A stretch of 64,000 bases of DNA. Origin: Isoetes taiwanensis (lineage: Eukaryota; Streptophyta; Lycopodiopsida; Isoetales; Isoetaceae). The first letter of the stretch is position 1. Every line of letters begins with the position of its first letter. Both the position numbers and the translations under genes were made by a program. A model generated the notes under the pieces. The model saw only the letters and a program-made list of their open reading frames with translations. It ran no database searches and was not told the DNA's origin. The DNA is taken from NCBI GenBank assembly GCA_021234155.1, contig JAJEKV010000875.1, positions 1 through 64,000 of the forward strand, in the 5' to 3' direction. Shown here piece by piece: positions 35,600-47,565 of the stretch.

Positions 35600-37935
35600 A
35601 GCACTTGTAAGGGGCGTCCGGACGTTAATTTCTGCTACCCAGTACCAATTTTGCACCCCAGTGCCGCCCACAAGAAACATCACTCCGGACCAGTGGGGAA
35701 AATACCTACAGCAGCTCTACAATCCTGAGGGTGCACGGGCGGCATTAACCCCCAGCAGGGCCCAGTGCTAGAAATCGCGGAGGTGGAGGTAGCGCAGGGG
35801 CTGCAACGTCTAGCCAATGGAAAAGCACTAGACCTTAACGGCATGCAGGCGGAGTTACTCAAGTGGGCAGGACCATCCATGGCACCGGTACTCACCGATA
35901 TGTTCAACAAGGCATTGCAGGAAGGTTTTCCCCCCCAATGGACCACTAGCAGGGTGGTCCCAATCTACAAGCAGGGAGATCCGCCGACCCCCGGCCAGTC
36001 TACCGAGACCATCATGATCAGACCGGTGTTTGCAAAGCTCCTCGCCGGGATCCTAGAGTGGCATGTGACAGGATGGGCAGAGGCAACAGAAGTGCGGGCA
36101 CTCATGCAAGCAGGATTCAGGCCGACACACTCCACCATAGATCATATCTTCATTTGCGGACTCAGTTTTGCGGCAGGAACCCTCGGCAAGATTCTTCTGC
36201 CTTCAGAGACCGCCAAGGCTTTTGACATCAGGTCCGGGGAAAAGCTGTGGACAAGATTGCAAAGAACTAGATGTCCTGCCGGTTGCGGAACACCTGATTA
36301 ATACGGGTTATATGAGACATGCGCAGTAGGCTGCAACTGGCGGGCCAACCATTCAAGAGCAGTGTCGGGGTCCGTCAGCGATGCCCTCTCTCTCCCACAC
36401 TATTTGGCATGTACATTGATCAGCTGGAGAGATGGCTCGTTGATAATGGAGGCACTGGAGCTCAACTACTACACCAGACCGCCAGGCAGTTGATCTATGC
36501 TGATGATGTGGATCTCCTAGCACCACTTAGGAAGATATCCAACGCCATCTCGATGCCCTGGACATTCATGACTCCACCTACCACATCGATGCCCTAGACA
36601 CATTCTGCCAGATGACGGACATACGCGTCAACTTAACCAAGACCAAGGTAGTTCTCGTATCATCCGCATGCCAGCCAAGAGCCCCAACCCTCACTATCGT
36701 GGCCAAAATGTTGAAGTGGTGTCCACTTACAAATATTTGGGGGTGGAGTTCCTGTCGGCTATGAACTGGGACAATTCCATCCGGCTGCGAGCAGCAGCAT
36801 GTTAGAAGGCACTCTATGCAATGCAGAACAATAGCCACAAGATAGAGGTGTATGGTTGGGCCCACCAAATCGCACATATTCAAGGTGCTAGTAGAACCTG
36901 TGCTTTTGTATGAGGTCGAGGTCTGAGGTCCGATGATTTCCCTCGCCACTTGGAATGACTTGGAGCAAGTGCAGAAAGCTTTCTTGGCATGGGCCCTAGG
37001 GGTGAAGTCTACAGTCCCATACCAGAATCTTTGTTGCAGGAAATAGGTTTCTTGCCTCTTCAAAGGGGCCCTTGGATGGAAACATCGCCTACTTCCGGAA
37101 GGTGGTCATCATGGGCGATACTTCGTCTCCCCTAACTCGCTTAATCGTGGCAATCAACGCCAAAATCGCTGCCGGGGAAAGAGAGCTGGCTGGCCAGATG
37201 GAATGTGCGGGAACACAGTGCATCCCAGAACAAGCGGAGGTAGATCGCCACAGTCTCGAGGCAGCACCTTGACACATGCTTTCTCGGCAAGTTATGGGAT
37301 GCCGGCACCCTTCAACAAGTCAAGGCGGCACATTATCAATGCCACATAAATCCCATGTTGGGGCGGGCCTGCAATGCTACACATTGCACTCATCCCCCAT
37401 GGCCTTGAGTCATTGCCTCTATCCGCGACAGTGCACACCATCTCCGGATTGAGACGGGGAGATGGATTGGGGAGTCGCGTCAGGAGAGGCTTTGTCAACA
37501 CCGCGGGTTGAAGGCCGTGGAAGACTTAATGCCACACCCTCGAGTTGTCCGACCTAACAATGACATTGGGATACGCTATCGAGGTGGTCGTCTGGCCAGC
37601 CGTGATGAGATGGCCGGAAAACGGCTCGGTACGGAGGTTGGGATCATATCCTTAAGAGATCATGGATCGACAAGATCAGCTCGGTCCTCGGGCACTTCCC
37701 TAATACATGTACATATATCTTTCCCCCATGATATATATTTGTATTTGTATTTGTACAGTTTCACAGCAAACATGTTCCTGTCACGATTTTTTCCCCAAAC
37801 AACCCGAGACGGGGATGGGGGGGAAGGGGGGCTTTAACCCGCATAAAGGCTTGTCAGACCTCCACTGCTTGGGTCCTATAGGCTAATTGGTCTCTGTGGA
37901 CGATAAAAACTCTATTCTATTCTATTCTAATCTAT
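35600..37935 (+). mobile_element. Degraded LINE with reverse transcriptase and (TCTAT)n tail
   Basis: In order: an upstream helix (KYLQQLYNPEG), NGMQAELLKWAG, VVPIYKQGD, GFRPTHSTIDHIF, a damaged motif A (AKAFD), then after a frameshift GVRQRCPLSPTLFGMYIDQLE (motif B, Gly to Arg at GxxQG), LIYADDVDLLA (catalytic YADD) and TDIRVNLTKTKVVL. The C-terminal HHLRIETGRWIGE zinc-finger lead-in is near 37440-37480. There is no intact endonuclease. Multiple frameshifts and stops make it inactive. The 3' block at 37870-37909 forms AGGCT-AATT-GGTCT (with G·U pairs), then a (TCTAT/TATTC) tail. Confidence 0.85.
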
Positions 37936-38161
37936 ATTAGGACTACATAATGAGGCTTGTGAAAAGATGTCTATCCTCAATGCCAATATAAAATATTCTT
38001 CTTGAGATTAATATTATGAGTGAGAAATGTATCTTGGGATTATTGTATCTACCATGTAAATCATACGCATGCAAATTTTGTGGCCAACAGATTATAAGTG
38101 GTCTCAATGTGCAAAGATCTAATAGGTAATATTTAAATATGCCGATGAGCTTGTTAATATC

Positions 38162-39127
38162 TTGCTGTTAATAAGCAAATTAATTGCTAGCAAGGAACTC
38201 TTGCTAGGATATCAGAAAAGTCTGAAGGAAAGTACCATGCCCTTCATCTACTTGCAGCCTGCAAATGGAGTTGTTATAGTTGATCCAGTCAATGGGTGGA
38301 TAATTGCAGCAGGACATGACCAAAGCAGTGGATGTATCACATCCAAACCTATAGAACGTGCAAGCTCAAAGGTGCAATTATTTGTTCTTCCAATTTAACT
38401 AGGTTTTAAATCCATACGCTAGGTCTTATATAAATTATTGTTAATCACAACTACACAGTTTCCTCAGGTTACCAGGAATGTGTAGGTTATTTGATACGTC
38501 ACTTAAGACATGCCATAATGGTTGCATTGGGAAGGCTGCAGAGTGAGATGTGGATTTGTTTCCAGATGCGAAAGAACAACAAATTAATTCAGAGATGATA
38601 ACAATAAAAAGATGATGCCTTGAAATATCTGCAACAAAAACAACAAGTACTCTGTGAATATCATACTACAAGGTCTTATTTTGTGATATATGATTGGTTT
38701 GATAACCAACCTAGAGATGACTGGTCGAATTCCCTTACTTGATTGCAGAACAATTTAGATCAGCATGATTTAGCTCAGTATAATGGGGGGCAAACAAGAC
38801 ATTTGGATGTGCCGAGACCATATCTTCATGGGATTTGATGTTTATGTTACTATAGACCTTGTATGATGTAAGTTAAGAGGTTTGTTTGTATTTCTTTTAG
38901 CAAATGAATGAAATTCTCATGGTAGGAGATACTCTTGGTTCTTTAGGTGTGCGATGGCCTTGGTTCATCAAAGAGTTCGTCATGTTATATTTGGCATTCG
39001 AAATCTATTGTATGGTGCCCTAGGAAGCACTTGCAATTTGCATGGACTGCCTGGTTTGAATCATTGCTACGAGGTGTTCCATATTTCAATGGTTAAGGAT
39101 GATCTACAACAAGACTTAGACATTTAA
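38162..39127 (+). pseudogene. TAD3: tRNA-specific adenosine deaminase subunit TAD3/ADAT3, 3' part, disrupted
   Basis: Four exon relics. About 38162-38371 encodes NGVVIVDPVNGWIIAAGHDQ (the VIVDPxxxxIIAxGxD block). 38468 to about 38610 contains RHAIMVA, the HAxM motif in which TAD3 lacks the catalytic Glu, then in another frame DVDLFPDAKEQQ. 38759-38867 ends GG...DVPRPYL, GFDVYVT and PCM. 38947-39127 begins CAMALVHQRVRHVIFG and continues GALGSTCNLHGLPGLNHCYEVF to a stop. The PCxMCAM zinc ligand motif is split exactly at the GTAAGT/CTTTAG intron. Lesions include a CGA-to-TGA-type stop and at least three frameshifts. Introns are retained, so it is a segmental copy, not retroposed. TAD2/TAD3 makes inosine-34 in tRNA; this copy cannot. 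The 5' part is missing, and a LINE end lies about 230 bp upstream. Confidence 0.8.
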
Positions 39128-39404
39128 GTCTATGTACTGAATGCTGATTTAACGTACGTAAAAATCACTTACATTACATTATGCCTCCTAGTCTAATCAT
39201 GTGTTGATACATGGTAGTGAATTTTTTTAAGGAATGTTTAGTAGATCTTGCATTCAATATATCTAGACATTTATCCAACATTCTACACATTTAACATTCT
39301 GCCCACAGAATGTAATGTAAGCAAATATCACTTTAGGTGACATTCTCATGTGCGAACACTGCCTCTGTGCCTCGACAGTGTTTCCACATTGTATACACAA
39401 CCTT

Positions 39405-39494
39405 ATCAAAGTATGCCAAGTTGGTCCATTGTGAGGTATATTTTAAAGTATCAAACTATGCCAAATTGGTCCATTGTGAGGTATACTTTAAAGT
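39405..39494 (+). repeat. 45-bp tandem duplication
   Basis: ATCAAA(G/C)TATGCCAA(G/A)TTGGTCCATTGTGAGG... twice, with three substitutions, just after the TAD3 relic. Confidence 0.92.
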
Positions 39495-41520
39495 TTGTGG
39501 TTTTATTCACAGTCCCTTGTTAGATGGATTGTCGGGTCCTTTTTCTTTGCTAAAATCACTAAAAATGCCATCCAAAATAAAGTATTTTGATAACTTAATA
39601 TGGTTTTTCGTGGCTTGTCATATTCAAAAGTTTTCATAGCATTGTAAATAAGATCGTTTCAACAAGATAAAACTCATCATAACTGATTTTTAGGGGGTTT
39701 TTCAGAAATGTGGGTGTTTATGTTGATTTGTGGTATGTTCTTTTGAGCTTGATTTCCGACTTGCTATAAGATATGGCATCCTAAGATTAATTGTGGAGAG
39801 TGACTTGGGGCACAAATTATGAAATGGAGCCGTGAGTCTTTGGTCTTATTTTATTCCCTCTGAAGAAAATAAAACTATACTATTGTATAGAAAGATGTCG
39901 ACAGATCTTAAAAAAGAAAGTAAACACATTCTACATCACAAGAACTCAATAGGCCCAAAAATGAGACTTTAAAATTGGCCTGAGCTATTTAAAAGTACTA
40001 TACCTTCAAGGTTCCAATTTTATTTTAGATGATTCTTTGTTATTAGAAATGTGTTGTCATTTTCGGGTTGCTCGAAGGGGCAAACCCTTGTTTGATATTC
40101 TCTTGGTTCTTAAGTCACATGCAGGTCATTTAGGGTACAAATACTTTCGAATTATTAGTTTTTTTTTGGGTTTGCCCCTAGGGGCAAGCCCTAATTATAA
40201 TGGAGTTTGTGGCATATCCTAGGCATATGCTGGAATATACCTAGGATATGCGGGTTACTACAGCAAACCTATTGTTCCCTATAAACCTGTGAGTCCTCGC
40301 ATTCGGATCGCGGATGTTCCAACCGTAATCGGTAGCGGTAGATCGAAGCTCCAATCTGATGCAACTGCAGCTAAACAATATGCTGGGGCAGCTGGGGCCT
40401 GTGCTTACAGGTCCGATAGATGTGGTGGGAAGCATGACATCGCTCACACAGTTGTGGCTCCAAGTGAAGCTCCTTCGTAGACTCCCAACTCCTTCTGGTC
40501 ATTTTTCTGAAGGCGCAAGCACAAAGAACTGCTAAATGAAGTCAGGTTTGGCTCAAAGGAGTGTTTCTATTGGAAAAATATGATGCTTTCTCTATCAATA
40601 GATAGCAATTTTTTGGTTTTGAAATGCTTGGTGGATCTTCGGGTCTTAGCAATTTCAATTATTGATTTTAAAGGAGGCCAGTATTTATTTTAGAAATGTA
40701 GCAGAATATTCATCGTCTGCAAAATGGCTATAAGCCCTTTTTTTCTTTGGGGAGAGGGGGGGGGGGGAGGGAGGGAAAGAGAGAGATAACTTCATTGAGC
40801 TATGGAGAGGGGGATTCTTGGTATGTGCATTGCATACATCTTACATTTTGAGGCTGCTAGCATTACAGTGAATATGCCTTGTCTTTGTGTTATGCCATAA
40901 TTCTATTCTTCTTTATTACGAGGAGCTTTGCATAAAAGAAAGCAGATTTATGTAGATGAGGATATGCACATAGAGGATAATGTGCATGGACCTCACTTGT
41001 CTTAGCCCCACTAACATCATTATTTCCTTCTGCAAGAACTGGATTGTTTATGAGCCATTCTTCTATGCTTCTGATTTTTGCACATCCAATCTCTTGTGTG
41101 TCAAGATTAGATGGCAAACACCTTTCCTGCCCCATAGATCAGGAAAATGAATTCATCATGGCAACAGTGCAGCGGAAATAAGTTTGCTCATAAAATGTTT
41201 TTTTAGAATGGAGATGGATGTAAGTGCTTTTAAATGATGCTGGTATAGTGATGGCAGTTTTATATTTAATACTTTGTGGCAACTCATTAACTTTTTCTCT
41301 AGTTTTCTTTTATCATTTTTTTCTACAAGTATCTTCTGTCATGGTATTGCAATAATGTCACAGAAGGAACTCTAAGCTAGGTACACTTTTCAAAAGATAT
41401 CTTCCTACTTTACCACTGCCACTGCTTAGCTCTGTCACTTAGCTCTATCATATCTTTGTCACGTAGCTTTCTCTTTGCAGCTAATGCTAGTTTTATGTAT
41501 CATTCTAAATTTTGTTAATA
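39495..41520. other. No supported gene; small inverted repeats
   Basis: AGGGGCAAACCC (40076-40087) is inverted at 40168-40179, where it joins a 24-bp near-palindrome GGGTTTGCCCCTAGGGGCAAGCCC (one mismatch pair). That suggests a ~110-bp MITE-like unit. A coding-like frame at 40289-40480 (Ala/Gly-rich) is unrecognised. A G-rich tract lies at 40750-40775. Confidence 0.4.
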
Positions 41521-41529
41521 TATGTGCAG

Positions 41530-44500
41530 GCCAAAGAAACGCCGTAATCCATAATTCTTCATTATTCTTTGAAACATTCGCACATGGAGCACGCAGAAAT
41601 TCAAAAAGCATCATATCACCACAAACAGGGCGCGTGGTGTTGTAGGCTCCTCATCATCATCATCAGATGAACATGACGAGTCTGAGGAACACGATGAACC
41701 GACTGACCAAGACGATATTGCTGTTAACAAAGACATTTTAGAGGACATTGATCTCTCTTACAACGTTCAGTTCAAGAAGCTTTCGAGGTCTCAGGTATGG
41801 CTACATCCACTTGTACATTTAATTAGACATTTGATCTACTTATGTATTGCTAAGAGGTTTAAGGACTTGTTCTTATGGCACAAGGAAATGTTGTAGCATG
41901 TGAATGCCTAAACAAATGGTTCAGCATTTCGCTATGTCAGCCACAAAGACGTCCTCTATTTTTTCTGGCTTTTGGAACAAATTACTTGTGCTAGTCTGTT
42001 CTCACATAGTTCGGGCCATATTTCCAGAAATGTTTTAAGTATCTTAGCTTTTTGGGTAGACAGTTTGTGAATACTGTCCTATCCATTTTGCAAAAATCAG
42101 CACTTCCTAGTCTTGTTTTGGCCTGCGTGTACAGTAGTCTGGTTCATTAGCATAGTTGTGTTTTCATGGCTGATGAACAGGATGCAATTTACTAATTTGA
42201 TCTACTTGTTTGCTAATTTGTCCTACTTGTCGTTTGCCATTTCCATTTCTTTCTTTGCATAAGCTTGCCTCTTTGTCTATTTCAGTTAAAGAATATGCTC
42301 AGTTAGTCATATTATCATAACAAAGATCAGTTGCCATGTTGGTAATTTGCAGTCCTCTCTTGCTAAACTATCTGTTGCATGTATCATGCTTCTGCTGTGG
42401 CTCTTAGATTTATAGTGCCTATGTGTTTTTATATCCTAGATTGGTTTTTCAGTGGAGTGATATTCGGTTGATGTTCATTGCCAGTTATGCCTCAACGTTC
42501 TAGAATCAAAACTGTCCAACTGATCTCTGTTGTTTGATTAAAGCCACTCCTTGTTGTGTTGCTGAAAGCCGAGCATTCTGGAGGACCGTTTTAATAGTCT
42601 AGAGTGGTCTAGAATGGTCTAGACTTTGTCTGCTGCCTATGATTACAGAGTGAGAAAATTTAGCTTCTGATAGATATGTCAGGAAACCAAAATCTGCAAG
42701 CAAATTCAAAACTTTAGACTGAGCCATGAGAAGAAACATCAGTAGCAACAGGGCTGTTAAATCTCCAGACAAAGAGGGGGCCAAATTCTACATCATGAAA
42801 TCTGGAGATCTGGGCATGGAGGCTGATAGAGCAAGGCTTATTTCCTGATGCCCATTCAACTCTGGTCTTGCAATGGCAAGAAACAAGGTGGAAAGGAACT
42901 TGCCAATTCTTGAGCATCACATCTTTGCAAAATCTCAGGTCCAAACGCTGCATTATTTGAACAGTGGACAATGGCTTTCTATTCGTTCTAATCAATATTT
43001 AGCCTATTGTTTTCTTTCATTCAAATATAGGAAGTAAATGTTTTGATGAAACTGTATTTCTCTTGTACTGCAGCATATGTGCTCATATGAAATTTGTATG
43101 CAGCTAATCAAATGGTGGAAAAAACTCTCAAATTACAGTGGATTCTTTGCTTACAAATAAATTCATGTTTGAAAGCAGGTATGCTTTCATAAAGGGGAAT
43201 TGTTGAGGGATGATGCGGGACGCGAATTTCAGCAAATCGGATGCCCTGAAAACGTATTGTAGGGAGGTTGATAAACTTTTAAAGAAATAAAGCCACGTCA
43301 TCTGCAGAGGACCTTGAAGTACATCTACGAGCAGTTTGGCGATGGACTATCCGAGATGGATGTCATTAAATTCTTAAAAAAGCGGTGGAAACACTGGAGG
43401 TCAGAAATTATATCACTTCTTATGCTTTAATGAACTCGTAAAAATTCCTTTTTTTGGTTTAAAACTATAGGGAAAATCTTCGAAGGAATGTGTGAAACAA
43501 TAACGCACCAAAACCAATGCATGTCGATGATGAAAGTTGGAAGAGATTTGTCGAGCTTTGTGGTAGGAATTATCAACGGCAAAAAGATGTTGCTGCCAAA
43601 CGCAAAAGGCAGCAAGGACTGGCTATGGAGGCATTATGTCCATTAAAACTAAGTTTGTAAGTGCTTAATCGCTTTGCACAATTTTTTTTCAAATGCTTTT
43701 CTTTAACTTTTTGTGAATTCAAATACAATGCAGTTTCAGGATTGGGGGTCCATGCCCACGGAGGATTTGTTACAGGAAATTATAGCAAAAGGCGGGTATG
43801 AAGCATGGAGGAAGAAGATGATTGCAAAAGGATTTGTGCCGAAAAAGGTGTGTACTTTTGATTTTTTTCTTTCAAAATCAGTGTCTTCCATGCATTGCAT
43901 TTATTATTTACACTTGTGTGTGGCTGGATTATTGCTCAACTTTGCTTGAGCAGCTAAGGGATGCAGTAAAACTGCTGTATGAGAAGGTTTTAATAAAACT
44001 ATCTTTCCCATTTGATCGAAGTGATGTGCAGGTGGAGAGCAATGCTGGTGTTAAGCAAGGGTGCCCCTTGTTGCCTACGCTGTTTGGCATCTTTATAGAT
44101 GACCTTGAGCAGTGGATATGCACACAAGGAGGAGATGGGATATTATTGGCAGGGATTGCGATCCGCTTATTATTATATGCAGACGACATTGTATTGTTGT
44201 CAAGAAGCAAAGAGGGGATGCAGAGACACATGGACACATTAGCGGCTTTTTGTGATGCAACAGGAATGAAAGTTAATTTGGAGAAGACTAAGATAGTGTT
44301 GTTTGGAACTAATCTGGATAAGAATTATGCTTTCTCTTACAAAGGGAAAGAAGTCGAGATTGCTAGCTCTTATAAATATCTAGGACTCATTGTGGACAAG
44401 CACTTGAGATGGAATCAAACAGTTGAACAAAGAGTCAATGGGGACTAAAGGCACTATTTGCTATGCAAAGAAATACAGAGGCGCGATATTTGGAATTTTC

Positions 44501-46471
44501 ATCTAAAAAGGATGATGTTCAAGACACTAGTACAGACGGTGGTGCTATATGGTCGTGAAGTCCGGGTCACAGGTTGTCGCTAGAACTCGGCAAAAGATAG
44601 AAAAAGGTGCAAAAGAAATTTTTACACACTGAGCTTGGGGTTAAGATGCAGACGCCATATGATATGATCTTGGCAGAATGCGATATGATGCAGTTAGAGT
44701 GCGAAGCACTATGCCGTTTTCTAACATACCTTAGCAGGCTAGGAGGACTGGAAGAAGATAGCTATCCGAGACTGGCACTGAATGCGACAATAGAGAAAAG
44801 CTGGTACGCAGATGGAATGATCTGGTTAAGAAAATGGGGCATTCACATCCAAGACTTGGCACGCAATAAGGATCGGATCCGGGACTGGGTAAAAGAGACC
44901 ATTCGAGGAAGAATCTGGCACACCCCTGGTATTAAAATGCAGCAATATAGGGAAAAGATGAATCCAACGCTTCAGGAGATGAACTATTTGAATGAGAATA
45001 TCTCTGTAAAAAAACGGCATGCTATCTGCAGGATGCGTCTGAGTGCGCACCACCTAAGTGTAGAAGTTGGCAGATGGTACAACATCCAGAGAGAGTATCG
45101 AACATGCCGGGCATGTGGCTCAGATGAAGTAGAGGACGAAGAACATGCAATAATACATTGCCCAGCATATCAAGCTCTACGGGATAGGTTTGGTTTTGAA
45201 ATATCCACTTTGCAACAATTTTTCGACTTGCCAGCCTCCACGGTGGGTAGCTTTTTGATTGATATGTTGGACTTGAGAGATGTAGCAATTAAACATACTA
45301 TTGAATCTAGTGGAGATGAGAAGGAGGAGAGCGACGGCGAGTTACTCGATGATGAGTGCTGGCCCGATGATAAGATTTTTTGTTTTGGATAAATTTTTTG
45401 TATGGATGTAATCTGTCTTATAGACCTGATGGTCTCACAAGACGAAATAATACAATTCACTTCACTTCACTATATAGTGAACTTTCCTCTTCCTCATGTG
45501 TAGCTTCTGCAGTAGCCACAACAACTCCAAGCAGCAAATGCTGATGCAAATGTAACCGATGCAAATGCGCCGCTGCGGCAGACAACATACTTTCTTATAA
45601 GCCTTCATGATTTACTAGTAGGCTACATTAAGCAGCCATGAGTCCAAACTCCCGTTCACCATGTGTTCATACACAAGCGACTTCTCCTTTCCAAATGAAC
45701 AGTATCCAAGCAAAGTTGAATAGAATTTGATGTTTCCTTGCATCCTGGTCTGCGTAAACTTTTTCACTGCTACTATTAAGCGCGGTGAAGCAATGAGCTA
45801 CTTGAGTTATTAAGCAGGCTTTTCTACTACTTGCAGCAATTTCTCCTGCTTTAGCATCCTCCATCTTATGAACAAAAATATAAAAAGAAAGAATGCAGCA
45901 ATACTGTCTATGATAATACCAAGATTTGCACCAATATTTGAGACAGGTTGAACAATGTGCTTGGAAAAAACGTTGCAACTTGTATTAACAATGCTGCCAC
46001 ATAATTTCTGATTCCTGCACTTATTTTAGGTTCTTTACTTTGTTTATCCCTTTACTTGTTGTTGTGCACATTACATTGGACATACAATTTGCAATATTAA
46101 TATCTTAAGATTGGTTTGTTTTTCTTTGTCTTGTGGATCCATATTGCAAAGAGTAAGTGTTATAGAAGCCTTCTGTAAGTATTTTACTTTGGTGGTGGAA
46201 ATGTTCATGTTTGAGCAACAATTATTTTAGTTCTAATCGAGTTGTTTTTCTATGGCAGCATAAAGCCTTGGACTATCTTAACGGGACAAGCCCAGGAATC
46301 ATCTTTAAGATCAAACCCAAGAATGAGAAAGAAGTTACAAACAGGGTAAGTGTATTTCATTCAATAATCATGGTTTGTGTGAATTTAAATTAATATTATG
46401 TTTATATATTATACATGCAGAATATTTGCTATATTGATAGTGACTCTGATAAAGAACCTGATAAAGAACAG
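41530..46471 (+). CDS. Unidentified multi-exon gene, interrupted by a LINE
   Basis: Candidate exons: 41530-41794 (GVVG, a Ser run, then DEHDESEEHDEPTDQDD acid stretch and DIDLSYNVQFKKLSRSQ), 43308-43399 (RTLKYIYEQFGDGLSEMDV, KKRWKHWR), 43471-43656 (ENLRRNV, a TGA, then DDESWKRFVELCGRNYQ and a Lys/Arg-rich tail), 43734-43847 (DWGSMPTEDLLQEIIAKGGYEAW), 46259-46345 (ALDYLNGTSPGIIFKIKPKNE) and 46421-46471 (IDSDSDKEPDKEQ). All have plausible AG/GT borders. Exons 1-2-3 join in frame, and exons 4, 5 and 6 are each whole codons. The SWKRFVEL...basic layout faintly recalls plant CACTA-associated Transposase_24 proteins, but I cannot assign it. The in-frame TGA near 43500 and the LINE in the intron suggest it may be a pseudogene. 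Confidence 0.45.
43940..45470 (+). mobile_element. LINE 3' half (RT motifs B-E, zinc finger) with (TTCAC)n tail
   Basis: The frame to 44448 carries GVKQGCPLLPTLFGIFIDDLE (motif B), LLYADDIVLLS (catalytic YADD), GMKVNLEKTKIVLFG and YKYLGLIVDKHLRWN (motif E/thumb). A stop at 44446-44448 and frame changes follow. The frame 44607-45392 (261 codons) holds the C-terminal region with HHLSVEVGRWYN and a zinc finger CRACGSDEVEDEEHAIIHCP, ending in an acidic tail. Motif A and the endonuclease are absent (5' truncation at about 43.94 kb). The 3' block 45413-45451 contains the perfect hairpin AGACC-TGAT-GGTCT, then CAATTCACTTCAC repeats. It lies between exons of the unidentified gene. Confidence 0.88.
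44607..45392 (+). CDS. LINE polyprotein C-terminal region with zinc-binding domain
   Basis: A 261-codon uninterrupted frame, the longest in the window. Residues about 145-200 contain MRLSAHHLSVEVGRW and the C-x2-C...H...C finger. The acidic C-terminus (SGDEKEESDGELLDDE) is unusual for the family. The reverse transcriptase part upstream is in a different frame, separated by a stop, so this is not a complete protein. Confidence 0.6.
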   Translation: MQKKFLHTELGVKMQTPYDMILAECDMMQLECEALCRFLTYLSRLGGLEEDSYPRLALNATIEKSWYADGMIWLRKWGIHIQDLARNKDRIRDWVKETIRGRIWHTPGIKMQQYREKMNPTLQEMNYLNENISVKKRHAICRMRLSAHHLSVEVGRWYNIQREYRTCRACGSDEVEDEEHAIIHCPAYQALRDRFGFEISTLQQFFDLPASTVGSFLIDMLDLRDVAIKHTIESSGDEKEESDGELLDDECWPDDKIFCFG

Positions 46472-46548
46472 GTATGAAGGGCTATCAAAGTAATTCGCAT
46501 TACATGAAATTCTTCTAATTCACACTAATTTCTCCATTGAACTAATTA

Positions 46549-47200
46549 GGAAGGGAGGAAGGAAGGAAGGAAGTATATTTTAACGTCCGCGGAGGCCAAA
46601 CTTGACCTATGAGACGGTACATGCAGTACACAAAGCAGATAAAACCACACCAAAAAAGACAAATGCTACTATACAATGTGTCCCTACTACTGGGATGAAA
46701 AAACCCCCACATGGGAGGAAAAACCCTGGTAGTAGGCTCTCAGATCCCTTGTCCTGTAAGGGATTCTCTAATGGTAGAGACTTGCAAAATGTAGGATGCG
46801 AGACGTGCAACCATTGGCGATGCCAGCAATTGATGCAGAGGTGCCTCAGAGCATCTAAGATCCGCATGTGTTGCTCGGATATGCGTATATGCCGGACACT
46901 CTTGCAGAACATGGTGCTCATCCTCTACTGTCTGCATGTGGCAACACTGGCATATTCTCTCATGCCGGGGGATTCTTTGCCCTCCATCTGTAGTCCAACG
47001 ACCTGTTTCAATTCTGAGATGATGGGACCCCGTCCTCACGGAGGCAATAGCTCTCCGTTTCTTCATAGATATATGCGCTTTCAAGTACTGGTGTGGGCCA
47101 TGTTCCAGTGTTGGAGGAGGAAGACAATGATGAAGGCAAAAGAAATGAAGATGGACTCTAGAATCAAGAGGGCTGAATCTGAATTTTATTACTTTTAAGT
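46549..47200 (-). mobile_element. LINE 3' end on minus strand with (TTCC)n tail
   Basis: Minus-strand frame 47288-46740 encodes the LINE C-terminal region: KAHISMKKRRAIASVRTGSHH, LRIETGRW, then the zinc finger ICQCCHMQTVEDEHHVLQECPAY. Both Cys pairs and His/Cys are intact. Downstream (lower coordinates) the block 46575-46618 pairs AGGTC with GGCCT and is followed by a TTCC tail (plus strand GGAA at 46549-46574). The 5' end is truncated, and nothing upstream of 47.2 kb resembles RT. Confidence 0.82.
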
Positions 47201-47565
47201 AGTTAAAGGCCCTTCTTTTATTGAGACGTTCGGAAAATTCAATGCTCAATGTTGAAATTTTTTTTCGAAGCATGAACTCAATGCTCATCTTTGTTGTTTA
47301 TGATCCTTATATATCTATAATGCAATTGATTATTTTGTTTTCTTAAAACCATCAAACTTGTCTTTTTTCTTATTATTGAAACTTGCCTGTTGCATTCGAG
47401 TAACAATGTAGACAAGTGCAATCCACATTTGAAATGAATTATTTGTGTGTTTGTCTTTGTTATTTTTACATAGTTTAGTTGCTAGATTGTCACTATTTCG
47501 AGAAGGGTGTGTTCTATTTTTCACAAATTTTTGTTGATAAGTTGATACTATTTCACAAATGGTGT

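Noticed and set aside
36578-37063. 161-codon minus-strand open frame
   Set aside because: It is antisense to the degraded LINE reverse transcriptase, which reads on the plus strand with recognisable motifs.
42580-42640. GGTCTAGA-like short repeats as a regulatory site
   Set aside because: Three imperfect copies of a 12-bp string with no associated gene start or element border.
46602-47198. 198-codon plus-strand open frame
   Set aside because: It is antisense to the LINE zinc-finger region, whose motifs are clear on the minus strand.
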